From assembly GCF_028769735.1 (NCBI RefSeq), contig NC_088170.1, forward strand, positions 60,917,585 to 60,981,584: a stretch of 64,000 nucleotides of DNA, in the 5' to 3' direction. Positions within the stretch are counted from its first letter, which is position 1. Each line of letters begins with the position of its first letter. Shown in pieces: positions 27,018 through 40,400 of this stretch. The position numbers and the translations under genes were made by a program. The notes below the pieces were generated by a model. It was not told where the DNA came from. It ran no database searches and worked only from the letters and a program-made list of their open reading frames with translations. The stretch comes from Zonotrichia leucophrys gambelii. Taxonomy: Eukaryota; Chordata; Aves; Passeriformes; Passerellidae.

Positions 27018-27101
27018 TCTTCAGAGTGGGATTCAGTCTATATGAGAAATTTCCCAAATCTTCAGCGTGGGATTCAGTCAATATGAGAAATTTCCCAAAT
27101 C
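27018..27101. repeat. 41-bp tandem duplication, 2 copies
   Basis: The unit beginning TCTTCAG.GTGGGATTCAGTC and ending GAGAAATTTCCCAAA occurs at 27018-27058 and again from 27059. There are two visible mismatches between copies (A/C at 27025/27066 and T/A within GTCTAT/GTCAAT). Confidence 0.92.
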
Positions 27102-28765
27102 ACCACCTCCATTGTGGGTCACATGCCTGGAAACATGCATGGAAATTATTTCACCAGCTGATAAAAAACCCTGATCTACACAAGAGAACCCTCTCCTGGG
27201 ACAAAGATGAGTTTGGACTGAACTCTTCCTCAGCCTGAGGAGAACCGAAGCACATTGCCCATAGTGTATGAGTGACAGGCTGCAGGCTGGCCCAGGTGGA
27301 GGAATACTCTGGAGCTGTTGAAACAGACATTGTGTGGGTAGGAAATCAAGCACTGTGGGGACACAGGGAGACAAGGCACGGAGGAACAGTAAGTACATCT
27401 ACTTAAGTACAGGGGAAAATCACCTAGACTGGAGAGTTTTATTCCATGGTGCCTGGTCTCTGGAGAGGTTCTGCATTTTTACTGGAGACTACTGTGACCT
27501 GCCTGTGTCTGCACAGCTCACCAGTGCATGCCAAGGCACCAAGCTGCAGGGTCAGGCTCTGTTTCACCCCCTCAGTTCAGTCACATCCCAGTGTTTGTTG
27601 GGCTGGGCAGAGAGTGCCCCACCTGCCGCAGCAGCCATGGGGTGGGTGAAGTTGTCACCTGGGAGACACGAATGGAGGCTGCTGAAGGCAGCTTTCTTCT
27701 GCTTCCTGGGAGGTGGATGAAAGTCAGGTACTATCATGCTACTACCATTTTCCTACAATGACTGCAGCAGGTTCTGTTCACTTGTTCCATAAAAATAAAT
27801 CTTTAAGTGGCTCAACTCCAAACTGAATCACTTCAAAGGATCCAAGGACAGAGATTAGCTCTTGCCACTGGGCAGGAATTCAGACACCATTCTTATACAT
27901 TAACAATTAACTTCTAGTGGCTTCTCACTCAGCTTCAGGTTTTCAAGTTGCCTCTTTGAGCCTCCAGTTTTACCCATTCAGTTTCCTGGGGCTTAGGCAC
28001 CAACTTCCCACTGCAGCATTTTCATGGAGTCATTATGCGCAGCAACCACTGAGATACCAGCTTGTAAATGTGTCTTTTATAAGCCCTAGTCCCCACTCTA
28101 TTCAGCAACAACTTTCTGAAATGTACAATGTGTTCATCAAACTGTTTTACTGTGGTTATGCTCTTCATGTAAATAAAACACTTTTCCTTTTTTGTGTGGA
28201 ATGAATTGGATTTTTTACCATCTTGTTACAACATCTGTTCAACAGAGTCAAGTCCAATACAGCTCTCAGGTCAGTTCCTGCAGCCTGAGCAAACAGAAGA
28301 TGTTATTATCCTAATTTATCTGTGGTAAAGCACTGAGGCCAGCAGTTCATGTCCAACATTCCCTGACATGCTCAAAGTTCTTTGATTTTGGATAGTTCCA
28401 GAGCCAAGGAACAATGCCATTCTGTAGTGGGAAATTCAAATAGATTAGAAATAATTTGATTTTGGAGGATTCATGCTAGCATGAAGGCAGCTGAGGGAAT
28501 TGTTATGGGATCAGTTTCATCTACAACCTTCTGACATCATTTAGGCTCTTTCCTTGCAAACAATTATGTATGTGCTGAACTTTAATCATGCAGCTGTTAA
28601 AAGAGCCACATAAACAATATGCTGGAATCCTGGTAGCATTCAATACCAAAAAATTGCTAATTATGTGGGAACAAAGCTATATATTCATGAGCACCATCTA
28701 CTGGCATATTTCTATTAGCTCAAAATTTGCTCATAAGCAAATATCACACAGATCCACACAAGGGA

Positions 28766-28886
28766 TGAGTTTGGAAGGGACTTTTGGAAGCCTCCTGGTC
28801 CAACCCCTCTGCTCAAGCAGAGTCACTACAGCAGAATTCACAAGACTATTGTCCAGATGGCTTTTGAGTAATTCCAAGGATGAGAA
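28766..28886 (-). mobile_element. CR1 LINE 3' fragment, minus strand
   Basis: The plus-strand text GAGTTTGGAAGGGACTTTTGG, CCTCCTGGTCCAACCCCTCTGCTCAAGCAGAGTCAC and ATTGTCCAGATGGCTTTTGAGTA matches the reverse complement of the avian CR1 3' region, where GGTTGGAC...CCTTCCAA lies at the 3' end. The terminal octamers are not visible, so the tip is eroded. A microsatellite begins about 50 bp further on. Confidence 0.8.
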
Positions 28887-28934
28887 AGTTCCTATGTATA
28901 CCAATGAACCATGTGGGACTTCATTTACAGTTAA

Positions 28935-28987
28935 ATATAAATATATATAGATAGAGATGACATAGATAGACATAGATATAGATATAA
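28935..28987. repeat. imperfect TAGATA/TATA microsatellite
   Basis: The stretch alternates ATATATAGATAGAGATGACATAGATAG with CATAGATATAGATATAAG. It is a short imperfect tetranucleotide/hexanucleotide repeat and could be polymorphic. Confidence 0.8.
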
Positions 28988-28990
28988 GAA

Positions 28991-31371
28991 CACTTTTAAA
29001 GTAGGAAATGTGGTTAGAAGGCAGCATAGTGTCCTTTTACTCAGCTCCTTTATACTAATTGAGTAAAGGCATGAGGTAGAGATCCAGAATAAGAATCTAG
29101 ATGTAGGTATCTGCATATGACTTGGGCTCACAGTTTAACTGCTTAAAAGTTTTCTAACAATAGCTGAGATGTTTTATATATCCTTCTTGTGGTCCCAAGA
29201 GTGCAGGAGTTCTATCATCCTATGTTCTACCACACTTCTCTCCTAGACATTCCATACCACAGACTGTGCCATCTGCCATGGCACTAGAGATATATGTGTA
29301 AGCAAATTTTTGAGTACTCAAGAGACAACTTCAATACATTGAGGAGAGTTTCTCCCTCATAAGATTAGAAACTGCAGACGGCTTAATTTTAACTTTCTAA
29401 AGTTATCTCCATAGGGCAAAACCTACCTGCCTAAGTAAAATAGTTTGGAATAAACAACACTATAAACAACTTTTCAATATTCAACCAATATACAGGGGGA
29501 AAAAAAGGAGCCATTAAAGACAATGACATTTTTTTTTTTTACTTAAACAATGCTAGAGACTTTTTTGCCCAAGTATGTAAAGTCCCATGCTGTAAGCACA
29601 CATTGAGATTTTTACAACATATCGAGGTCTATGCCCAATGTAACTAGAATAAGTCTATCCAGAAGACATCCTTTTGGAGTCCTGCCACTCTGAACAGAAT
29701 GCAGCTCCTTGTGTTTGAATATTGAAGGGTATTAGTGGAAACAACCATGACTCTGACTCACCCTTCAGCTTTGGAGTACCTTCCCTTACTACAGGCAGAA
29801 CACCTTCACTGACCCCACATGCATGATGATACTGGCTTCTTAAAAATCAATATTAACTATATATTTGAGGCTCTTAATGGAATTAAAATTCAGAAAAAAA
29901 TAATAAAAATAATAATTTTATACATATGCAAACTGCATTTAACAAAGCTTTTGCTTTATTGTTTCTCTGTAGTAAACCATGACGGGGCTTGTTTGTTTGT
30001 TTTTACATCTGCAGTAGCAGCTGTATCATTTTCAAGTACATCACCACACAACTGGACAAAGCATTGTTCTTCCCATGAGACCATCAGCACCATAATGGAT
30101 GTGACCCTGCATGAGCAAGTCTGGAAAAACCTGATGGCTCTTCTAATCTGAATGTCAAGAAATGGAACAAAGATTAAGTTTCCAAGGAGAAGAGCCCTTC
30201 ATCATTTTCAGCCAACTTTAAGCTTTGATTCCTATATTTATACAGTTCATTACTTTTTCACAAGAAGCAAAATGTTCTTGTTCCATGGCTGCATCAAGCT
30301 ATGCATGAGGATTTAGCAGCATATATATTAATCATTGCATTATCTTCATTTTCTTAAAGAGAATATGTAACACAAAGGAAGACAACAAGAATTATTCTCC
30401 AAGAAAAAGCAACAGCTCAGCTTCACAACATTAACTTTGACAAATATTCATGAAACCAAAACTTCAGAGGTCCAAAAAAGGAAATAGCTCATATTTAAAT
30501 GAATTCATTTTCACAACTGTTCTCATTAATCTCTTCTTATGTAGGATTATATTTTAAACATAAAAGAATTCCTTGCTTCCATTTCCTATGCTATTTTAGC
30601 TTCATGCTTTCTTAGAACAGCTGTACCCAACTTCATATTTATGCAAACATCTTCTTCACACTATTTTCCAGCTACTTTTCTGTGAGTTTATAGAAATGTG
30701 TATTGTCAGACACAGAAGGTACAATTCTTGAAAGCACTTGTGGGATTTGGGATCTTGGGTTTTATTTAATTTCAGTCGCAGCTGTGATTCCATCTTTATG
30801 GGTCCCTCAAAAACTAGTTATTTGACAGAACAAGAACAAATTTGTTCTCTACAATGTCACTTAAACAGCAAGTTATTAATTTTAACTTCTGATGGATTTA
30901 ATGTAATCATCAGAATTTCCTTATTACAAGACTTACTGTATAACACAATGCAATTTTCAATTAATGCAATGGAATCTTGAATTAGAGTCTAGAAATTACA
31001 CCTCCTAGATAGGTTGCTATGACACCATGTTACTGTATTATTTCTTTGTATTCTCTGTTTCTCACTTTACTCATTTGCAGAATAAATACTAAAAAAGTAA
31101 TTATTTCATATCAAAATTTTCAGCATCCAGACAGAATAATACAAGCTATCATTCTACAGATGTTTACTCTGAACCAACATTACACAGTCTTTCAAAAATA
31201 CCTCTCTTTTTTCAAAGTGAGCTCTTTGTGTTTTCTACCTTGTGTTTCTCCTGTACCTTAAAAAATCTATACAATTAATCTTGGCTTGCAGCAGCTGGAG
31301 AAAATCTGAGCTCCTAGAAAATTTTTCCTGACAATGAGAAAGCAGCCCGATGTGCAGAATTGCACAATCAG
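28991..31371. other. unique AT-rich non-coding DNA
   Basis: No gene or further transposon is recognised. A T12 run lies at 29529-29540. Open frames reach about 110 codons (29819-30151, plus) and are low-complexity and AT-rich, without domain signatures. Confidence 0.65.
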
Positions 31372-31802
31372 AGCAGGGATGAGGCTGGCACACATCTCTG
31401 GAGACCATCTCATCGAGCCTCCTGCTCAGAAAAGAGTCAGAGCTGTTTGCTCAGGGCTGTGTCCGCTGCATTATCTCCAGGGATGAATCCTCCACTACCT
31501 CCCTGGGCAACCTGTCCTGGTTTTTGTCCACTCTAACAGCAAAAGTGTTTTATCCAATGCTTAAATGGAATTTCTTTGCCTCCTGTCCTTTCACTGGGCA
31601 CCACTGGTAAAAGCCTGGGCTCTGTCTTCTCTATCCCCTTCCTTCATGCATTGCTCAGATCCACTTGGCATTTCTCTCTTCCTAGATCCCTAAGAATCTC
31701 CTTTAATAGGAATTCTGTGTTCACTGTCCCTTCCTTGGACTTTCTGCAGTCAGTCCATGTGCTGGGCAGCCCAGCTCTGGACACAGCAGGTGCAAATATA
31801 AT
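31372..31802 (-). mobile_element. CR1 LINE 3' fragment, minus strand (diverged)
   Basis: Reverse-complement CR1 landmarks occur in order: a diverged CATCTCTGGAGACCATCTC, AGCCTCCTGCTCAGA, CTCCCTGGGCAACCTGTCC, TGCCTCCTGTCCTTTCACTG, GGGCACCACTGGTAAAAGCC, then AGATCC at the place where the savings to the 5' side normally continue, and GTGCTGGGCAGCCCAGCTCTGGACACAG at the inner end. Divergence is higher than in the 22271 copy. The 85-codon plus-strand open frame inside it (31576-31833) is an artefact of the repeat. Confidence 0.82.
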
Positions 31803-34800
31803 GTGCTTGTTCCCAAAATGCAGATCTTACTGATCTGAAATGGTATGATTATACCTTCATTTATCCTCTTCAACTGAATTTTCATTAAAATCTGTGCCTT
31901 TTCCCACCCTTTTACAGATGAAACACCTTGCAAAAATCAATGAGTGTTTAAGGTATGGATCAATGTTATAATATGGCATTTAGTCTTTATGTGAGAACAG
32001 CCTGCTTTAATTGGCTCCTCATTTAGACTTAGGGTCTCTTCCTGGCTGGTTGAATAATACAGATTCTCTGTCCTTTATCTCTGTACATCATAACCTTTGA
32101 CTTTGTAAGCAGTTTCTTCTCTGCTGCCTGCTCAGCTTTGCCCATTGTATCTAATTCAACAACACTTCAAGCAAATAATGAAAAATATTATTGTAGATTT
32201 AATATTTAACACCTTATCTTGAAATTTTTCTCTATGGAAAATTCAGATGGAGTCAATGGGTATTGTTGTAACAGACAGACAGCAGATTATTTGGGCTTGT
32301 GGTAAGGAAAATATTGCTAGGAAAGGACTTAGATAAGAAAGAAATTGCAAGCTAAAAAATAAATAAAAATATAAAAAAGAATGCACAATTACAACAAAAG
32401 ACCCTCTAAAATCCCTGCTTATATTCTCAACAGTGATGGTTAGCCCAGTAGAGAAAGGAACACAAGTTACAATGATTTTAGACTATTTTACTTACATTAA
32501 CCTGCACTGAGCTCAATGCTCCTCGTGTATAATACCATGCTAGTCTCACAGACAATTACCTGGTAAATAATTTTTTTTGCATGGAAAAAATTCTCTATCT
32601 AAATAAAGTTCCATTTCTCTACCAACTTAGTGGTAAAAACACCAATATTAAGAATATTTTACATTCCTGAGAAGAATCTTAAGAAAAATCATACACATGA
32701 TTTTATAAAAATAGTTCCAAATTACTGCTAACTGAAAGTCAAAGGTCAGACTATTTCTGACTGGGACAGAAGGGATAATGAGGCCATAAAACTAGCAGAT
32801 CCTAAATAAAACTAGAGAGAGGGAAAGTCCCACTTCCACAAGTCCATGGGAATTCTTCAGGCAGACAATGATCTGTTTGTCATCTCAAGGTAGACAATAA
32901 TCTCAAGTTTATTTGCACAGAGCCTGCTCTCTTATCTAAAGTATATCTCCTGCACAGCCTGAGGGGATGGATAGGTAAATATTTCCTTTGAATTAAACCA
33001 ACAGCTCTCCATAGATTAAGTTCTCTTGCAGCAAGCTGGAAATTTATTAAAAGTGATTTATTTGAATTATGTATGCACCTATACATACTATGGATTCAGA
33101 GAGAAAAACCCTAAAACAATGATTTTACAATCATATTAACTGTATGAGAGGAAACAATTAATGGAAACCACAAATACTTGTGAAAGGAGTACAGCAGGAT
33201 AAATTCATGATTAGCTTCATAAGCAGCTAGCAGATTGCTGGCTGCTACTGAGCTCCATGAGTGTGCAGCAGCATGGTGGGAAATTCTGAGGAAGGATTTG
33301 AATGAGTACAACATAGCAGCTAGGCACACATTTGTCAACAAAACCGTGCCTTCAGTCAAAGTTATTCAGTTTATTTTTTTTTCTTCCCTCAGGCAGTGGA
33401 ATTTTGGGTGTGAGGCAAAGGAATCCTTAATCAGTCTCTGATTCAGCAACATTTTCTTTAACTAAGAACAGGTGCCATATGTTGCCTCCCATGAAGTGTT
33501 CCAGAGTATTGGACAAACACCGGGCACATGTTACATAAATAAGCAATAGGCAAATAGCAAATATATTTGCAATATGCTGCAGTCACTAAGTACAGAGGAT
33601 ATAATGAGATTTTATGACAGCAGTATTTTTACAGGACAGGAAAATATAAGTACTAAACTTCTAAGCATGAAAATAAAAAGAAGTAAGATATGGCGTAACA
33701 GAAAATTTTATATGGTTTGGGAATTGATGTAACATGCAGTAGGAATTTCTGTTAAAAAATCTCCAAATCTGAGGACACCAGATGCAGGTACAAACAACAG
33801 CAAGATAGTTTGAATATGGGTTTCAAACACTACCAGATGCCCAGCTAACACGGCAGAAAAATCAAAATAATTCTGAGCACCCTAGAGTTGGGTTCAATTT
33901 GTTTACATTAAAAGATTTCCTATTATCATCAATACCCACCAGAAAGACAGCTAGACCAGGCTATGGAACAATTGGAGAGATTCTTCTTCAGCTCAGTGCA
34001 TAATGCCAAGCATCTTTTTAGAAAGCATGTCCAGGCAACACTGAAAAGATTCACCTCAGCTCTCCAGAAAACAAAGAAGTGTAGAAGGATTAAATGTGAA
34101 AAATAATATTTAAAATATTCTTTTCAGTTTCTATTGCTATGAATAAGACTCACCGGACATTGCCGTAAAAAGAGATGTCAAATCATACTAGGAATTTTTA
34201 AATAAGGATTAAGAGAGGGGAAGCCGTAAAAAATACAACTGGTTTGTAAGGCAGAGAATGTCATATAACATGATCAAATGGGCCACATTAGCTTTAAAAA
34301 TTTTATCACTATAAGCATGAATGTAATTTCTGACTTGTCACAGATTTCAAGACTCAAAGAATCCATTTGGACAATGTGTCTTCTCTTAAATCTCCTAAGG
34401 ATGTTTTCTATGGAGCAGGAATAGAAAATAACCAAACAGGGTCATCATGCAGCTAGACTGTGCAACAGGATGGGGTCAAAGACCTGGGTGAGATAAGCTG
34501 ACCCAGGAAAGTTGGGTCTGACCCAAGAGAGTCAGGAGTATGAAAAAGAACATCACAGATGGATTGGTGCATGCCCACTCAAACCAATGAAAGATGTGCT
34601 GTGCAGAAGCAGAACAGCAGCCTGGCCACCCAGGGCTGTTAGGCCACCAGCCTGAAATGAGATAGACATGAGGACCATATTCCTAGAGCAGGCTGTTGAC
34701 TTATTTTCACAAATAGCACAACTGAAATGACTAACAGGGAAGAAGTAGCCTATGTGGAAACTGACAGAAACTCAGGCTAAGTAGAGGCTATGAAAAAGCC

Positions 34801-37435
34801 CAAACTCACAGACTCTCACCAAATGAACACAGTGTTACTGGAATCTGTTAGTGGAATCTGCAGTCACTCTCTAAGTAGCATCACTTAACTAGACAGTTTG
34901 CCCTTGCAAACACAGAAGGTGCTCACACTGCCACTCAGCACACTCAAAGAGAACACCTTACACTGGCAAACTACAACTTCCTTGGGTTTAAAAATAACAT
35001 AGACAAGAAAGCTCTATCAATAGCAGGTTTTTCCCCACATGCTAAACGGCAGCCTCAGTAGTAGCAGTGATGTGAAAGAAATTACTGTACTTTCTGAAAA
35101 TACTCTTATTTGCAAGTTTAGGTTGAAATAAAACCTTCAATTAAAATGATTAAAACCTCAAATCAAGGTTGTGGTGTTACATAAATAAACATCACAATTA
35201 CAGTTATTGGAGAGTTGCCTATATTTAAAAGTATCAAAGTCCAATAATCTATTTTTCCTTGAGAGAGAATTAGCCTACTACACTGCACATAGCTGAAACT
35301 GAGAGCACTCAGAGAGAAGCGCAGCCTTAAAAACTTGTACAGCAGACCTCAGTATTTAAATTATCGCTTGCAGTGCTGAGCAATTAAAACTGCTGTGTAT
35401 TTTCATTACAGCTGCTTGTGAGTCAAAAGAGCACTGTCACATGGCATGCTGCATGCACCAAAATGAATGCAAATCTTTACTCATGCTAAGGGTGTCTCCA
35501 CTAGATGTCAAGGGAGGAGGATTTCCTCACCTGCATCCTGCTGTCCTCCTTGAGTCACTAAGTGTTTTTCAGATACTTTCTCATTAACTAATACTTTTCC
35601 ATTACCCAACACAGAGTTATATTCATGCCACTACAGTCTTGCTGCAGTTCTTTGCCATATACTATGTATAGAGAGAAATTAGCTTTGCACCTGGCTTGCA
35701 AGGGAATCAATTAGATGCTGATATCTACACTGTTTAGAGAATTCCATCTGACTCAGCTGAAGACAGGACTTTAACTAAATGGCTCCCAGTTTATAAGTTC
35801 TTATAGTTAAGAAAATCATCTGAACTAAGTGAATCATATATCGTTAAATAAATCACTGAGAACAATCCTGTTTACTATTTACAAAGGTATCATTAAGAGC
35901 TGCAAGAGCTGCTAAAGAGTGGCACAAAACACTTAATACTCCTCATGCCCTTGTGAGGGACATCATTACCCCCATTCATTTCAGCACTGAAAACCAGAAA
36001 TACCAACTAAGACACAGCAAGCAATGGTGACAAATGATTCAAAGAAGATTTTGTGGATAGGCATGTCTAGAATAATAGATTTATAAACCATAACTTATTT
36101 TTTGTACTTTAGAAACAGTAACAAGGTCAAGGGAAAAAAAAAAATCTCCTTTTGGACATAAGTTTCCAATGGTAGCTCTGATGTACAAATGCAAAATCAA
36201 GGCCTACTGTTGTCCTCTGGAGAACCAGACTGGTTGTTATGAAGCTGTGCATAAAGAGAGATTGCACCCATCAAACAGGGACTCCATTCTCTCATCTGCA
36301 TCCACAGCTTCATGTAAACACCCAACAGAATATTGAAACCTCCTCAGTGAGGTGGTTAAGGTTGATAGTATTCTTGTCCTCTCAAATAGTATTAAACCCT
36401 GAGAAATTCAAAAGCTCAAATGAAAAAATTGGCATTTTTCATGAAAATATATAGGGATAGTCTGCTCAATTCTGGAAATAGACAATTTGCCCCAAAATAC
36501 TGTTTTCACACTTATAATAATAATTTCTGAGATCTGGTGAAATATTATTTTTCATTTTCTACCAACTTCTGAAAAATCAGAAGTGTGTAACAGAAGGCAT
36601 AAAATTCTGATATTAGTAAATGAAAATATGTAATTATAATATGTAGTAGTCTTCCAGTAAATCTTCCACAGTGGAAAAGAAATGTGAGCTCTCAAATCCA
36701 TTTAAAAAATGAAACAAGCCCCAGATATGTTTTCCTTCTCTTTTTTCCTTCTCACACTCTATGCTTCATAAAACACTGTTACTATAAAAGAAATTTAGAG
36801 GGGAGTCACATGTTTGTGTTAGCCACAGTTTTAAAGAATTGGTCCCAACACCTCAGTTACACAATATTATTCCATCAGGAGACAGTTCTCTTCCATCTAG
36901 GCTCTGGTTCACCTCTGACAAGACAAATAATCAAGCTTTAAATTTTTTGAATTTTATTTTCTATGCTCTGAAGAAAGAAAAAGGCAAGAATGAAAGACAA
37001 AAAATAACAGCACAGTGTATGAGGCAACACAACTAAACAGTGTTAAATGTCATTAGCATTCTAGAAATATTTGTGGCCTTTCATACTCAGAAAAAAATGA
37101 ATCTACTTTAGCAGTATTTCCTCTGGAGAACAATACCAACAGCCTTTGATTTAGCAGGGGGATGGTCATAAATGTGACATTAAAGTGGAATTAACTGTTT
37201 TGGATCAAGATTCATGTTCAAGATTCATGAACCAGTGGTTCAACACCACAATCACATTCTTTTACACAACAAATAATGTAATCTTCTGATGATTCTAGCA
37301 AAAACTGTTGATCATCCAGAATGTTTACTCCCCAGTTTCAAAGCAGGTCTGAAGTTGTTCACTGCCATAGATTTAGATAAAGTAGCTCAGTATCATTAAC
37401 AGGAAGACAGGCACAGAGTCAGAGCAACAGATGCA
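31803..37435. other. unique AT-rich non-coding DNA
   Basis: No gene or transposon is recognised. Open frames stay at about 82 codons or fewer. An octamer word lies at 35467-35474 in a region (about 35.3-35.7 kb) with no recognisable repeat that may deserve a conservation test. Confidence 0.65.
35467..35474 (+). promoter_or_regulatory. octamer (POU-type) motif
   Basis: ATGCAAAT occurs about 75 bp downstream of the word GAGCAATTAAAACTG. This is weak, motif-only evidence of a possible distal regulatory element. Confidence 0.15.
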
Positions 37436-40400
37436 CTATAAATTCTTGGAGAACCAATACAAAAGGAATTTACAATGCAAAGGAAAGACAAAGAACAGGA
37501 TGCCATAAGAATCTAATAAATGAAGGAATAAATAGGGTTTATTGCCAAAGGTGTAAGTCTGAAGAGCTTCAGCATAAAGTGACGATTCAGAAACAACTGA
37601 GAAAATAGGAGACTGTGTAAATCTTTCACAAATAGGGGAGTTTATTTTGTGGCAGGAGATAACATGTAAAATTACGATGAGATAAAATGTGTCTGATGCT
37701 GCCAGAGGAGGTAACAAATGAACTGAAAGAATATGATAAGGGAATGTGAGGGTCATAAGTGGTGCAGTTGGCAGGAGGAAAAATGAGAAAGAAATAAGTG
37801 GGAATAGAAGCAAGAGAAGGAAATTAATGTTTGAATAAAACTCAGAAAGTTTATTAATTTTTTTTTTTTTGCCCTGCAGATCTTTTCCCAGAATACAAGC
37901 TTTCATTCTCATTAGATTTTTCAGTGGGAAATATTGACTCTTTGTCACAGAAAACAGAAACTTCCCCTAGACAGCATTTTTCCACCATTTTCTGATGATC
38001 CTTAAAAAAACCTCTTGCCAGCCTCAGGATACATTTATTCTACTTACCTTGCCCACAAAGATGGAAACATGAACTTTCAGTTAGCTTTGGTACCAGTAAA
38101 AGTTGTGGGGCTGTGGGACTCAGTGCAGACTATGAGACCCAGGTTAGCACTGAGTGCCATGATGGCATGGCTCAAAATATCCATAATAACTAAAGGATTT
38201 ACATGTGCAGGCCAGGTCTGCCTCTATACTGTGACTAAAATTTGCATTTGCAGTTTGATTTGAGTGTTTTTCTCCAGATTTCTAAGAGCCTGAAATGTTG
38301 GCCCATTTCTCTCCATCATGCTGGCTGCCCTAAACTTAACAGGCTTCATCAGGAGGACTTGAGAGATCAGCACCAGCAGGACAACAGGTACTAGTGAAGC
38401 AGGAAAAGCTTGAGCTCTGAGAATTTGCAGGTATTAAGAAATCAAACGAACAGCTCAGTGGATTGAGAGTCCATCAAAGTCAAGGACCTGGGGGATCCAA
38501 GGCTGGGACAGTGGCTTTAGGAAAACAAATCTGCAGAGCAGAGATGGAGGGAATGGAAGGCTCTTTCCACATCTTGCAAACATTACCTTTAAAGAATAAG
38601 TTCCACAGAAATACTTTATAGAAGAATAAAAAATATTCAGATCAACTAGGATTTTACAAAAAATGTTAAACTCATTTTACTCCAAACATATAATCAGTAG
38701 ATTGAAATGGTTTTGTGTCAAACTTGTCTACAGGAACAGCTAATGAATAATCTATTGTGTTGCAAATATCTCATTCTCTACAATGTTTTACATCAGGAAT
38801 CTCTGCTAATAAAGTTAGAAGAAAGAACATCTCTTTTCAGAGAAGTTATTACTGGCGTACAATTACTCAGTAGAATTTAAATGTTAAAGAAAAAAAAAAG
38901 AACTTAAAATAAAGGAACTTGAGCCAAATGTCTCCAACCTGAGGAACAATTATTCTCAAGGGAATATATACTGTCAGCCTCTTGAATTCTTCCTCAGTGT
39001 GCTTTTACTCTGTACTGAGTAGTATAAAAAGAAGGAAATCGAAACCTCTGCCTTCTGGGATGAATAGATCTAGACAAAATACATTGCCTTCTAAGCCATT
39101 AAGTAACTTCAACATTCAATAAGCACGAGTGAAATAATGTAAATGAAAAAGCCCAACCAACTATTCATTAGGATAGGGATGAAGTCTTCATACTTGGCTG
39201 TGGCAGCTAACAGTCAACACAGTGATATGAAGTAAATTCAAAACTCCCTTAATAACCCCATAATGATTCTCCAGACCCCATAAATCATAGCAATTACCAA
39301 TACTAACATTTGTTTGGTATTTTGAGATAGCAAGTGACTTAAGGCCTCTGTGCTATGCAGAGAGTAAGAAACTAATTTAAAAAGTCACCTGACTCTGCAA
39401 TGACACTTCAACATCAAAGAAAACTAGTGGCTATAGTTAATTTGGAACAGTCATTAATTTCAACTAGTGTTGCTAGTATAGGATCAAGACCATGGAGAGT
39501 GGAATATTAAGTCCAGAACTGTGGAAGAAACCCAGAACTGCAGTTGGAGTTCTGAAGTCAAGTACTGCAACTGTGACTTTCATGCATGCAAAGAAATTCC
39601 TGAAATAAGCCTGTGTAACACTGACTACCGTGCTAGTAACTAAATCCAGAGAATTGTTTTCAGGTACTAGCAATATTGCCCGAGGTCATTCATATGATCT
39701 AGAGGACTCCTTTGGAATTCAAAATCAAGGAGCCAGACTTGTTTAGCAATTCAAACAGTGTGAAATAGCCAGAAGGTGAGATTTCTTTAGATTAATAAAG
39801 AATAACCCAAAGGACTCTGAAGTCAAAGCACAACTAAAGAACCAGTCAAAGCTGCAGCACTTCATTTCATCAGACTTTTGACAGCATGTCCTGAGAGAGA
39901 TTATTTTATCTTCAAAGTGACACAGACTCTTAAATTTTGTTCACTGAACCAGGAATCTGGTGCAGACCCAACTTCAGTCACATTACCAATAGTGAAATCC
40001 ATTTTAAATACTGACAGGATTATACTGACCCTCAAAGGGTGCAGTACCTTTCAAGCTGATTTTCTTTTGCTTTCCATCAGAGGACACATTTCTGACTAAC
40101 TAAACCTCCACGTGTCAAAGCTCTCCTGTAACTCCCCTGACTCAAATAAGCTCTGACTAGCTATAGACTTGACTCTAGAGAGTTACTCCAGTCCTATGCA
40201 CAGCTTATTTACAATTACAGATAAAACAATGTCAAGGGAACTGTCTACCTAAAAAAAACACCCATATCCACAAACAAAAACACACAAAAAAACCACCAAC
40301 CTAGGCAAATCATGTCACATCCCACTTCTACAACTGTCTTTTCTCCCCCATCAGTCTGTGAATGCTTTCTTCTTTTTTTTAGCCTGTACTTCCCTCTTTC

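Larger units (their letters stand above)
22714..28765. other. unique non-coding DNA
   Basis: No gene is recognised. Two features stand out: an octamer (ATGCAAAT) in a TAAT-rich context near 23641, and a 41-bp tandem duplication at 27018-27101. The parts near 25.4-26.4 kb and 27.1-27.7 kb are somewhat more GC-rich and hold open frames up to about 128 codons, but these overlap on both strands and have no recognisable domain. Confidence 0.6.

Noticed and set aside
28301..28340. GTTATTATCCTAATTTATC...AGCACTGAGGCC, faintly like an L2/MIR tail
   Set aside because: Similarity is too weak and too short to assign without an alignment.
37436..37948. 170-codon minus-strand open frame, the longest in the window
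   Set aside because: Leu/Phe/Ser-rich with no recognisable domain or gene context. Frames of this size are expected about once by chance in 64 kb of AT-rich DNA.
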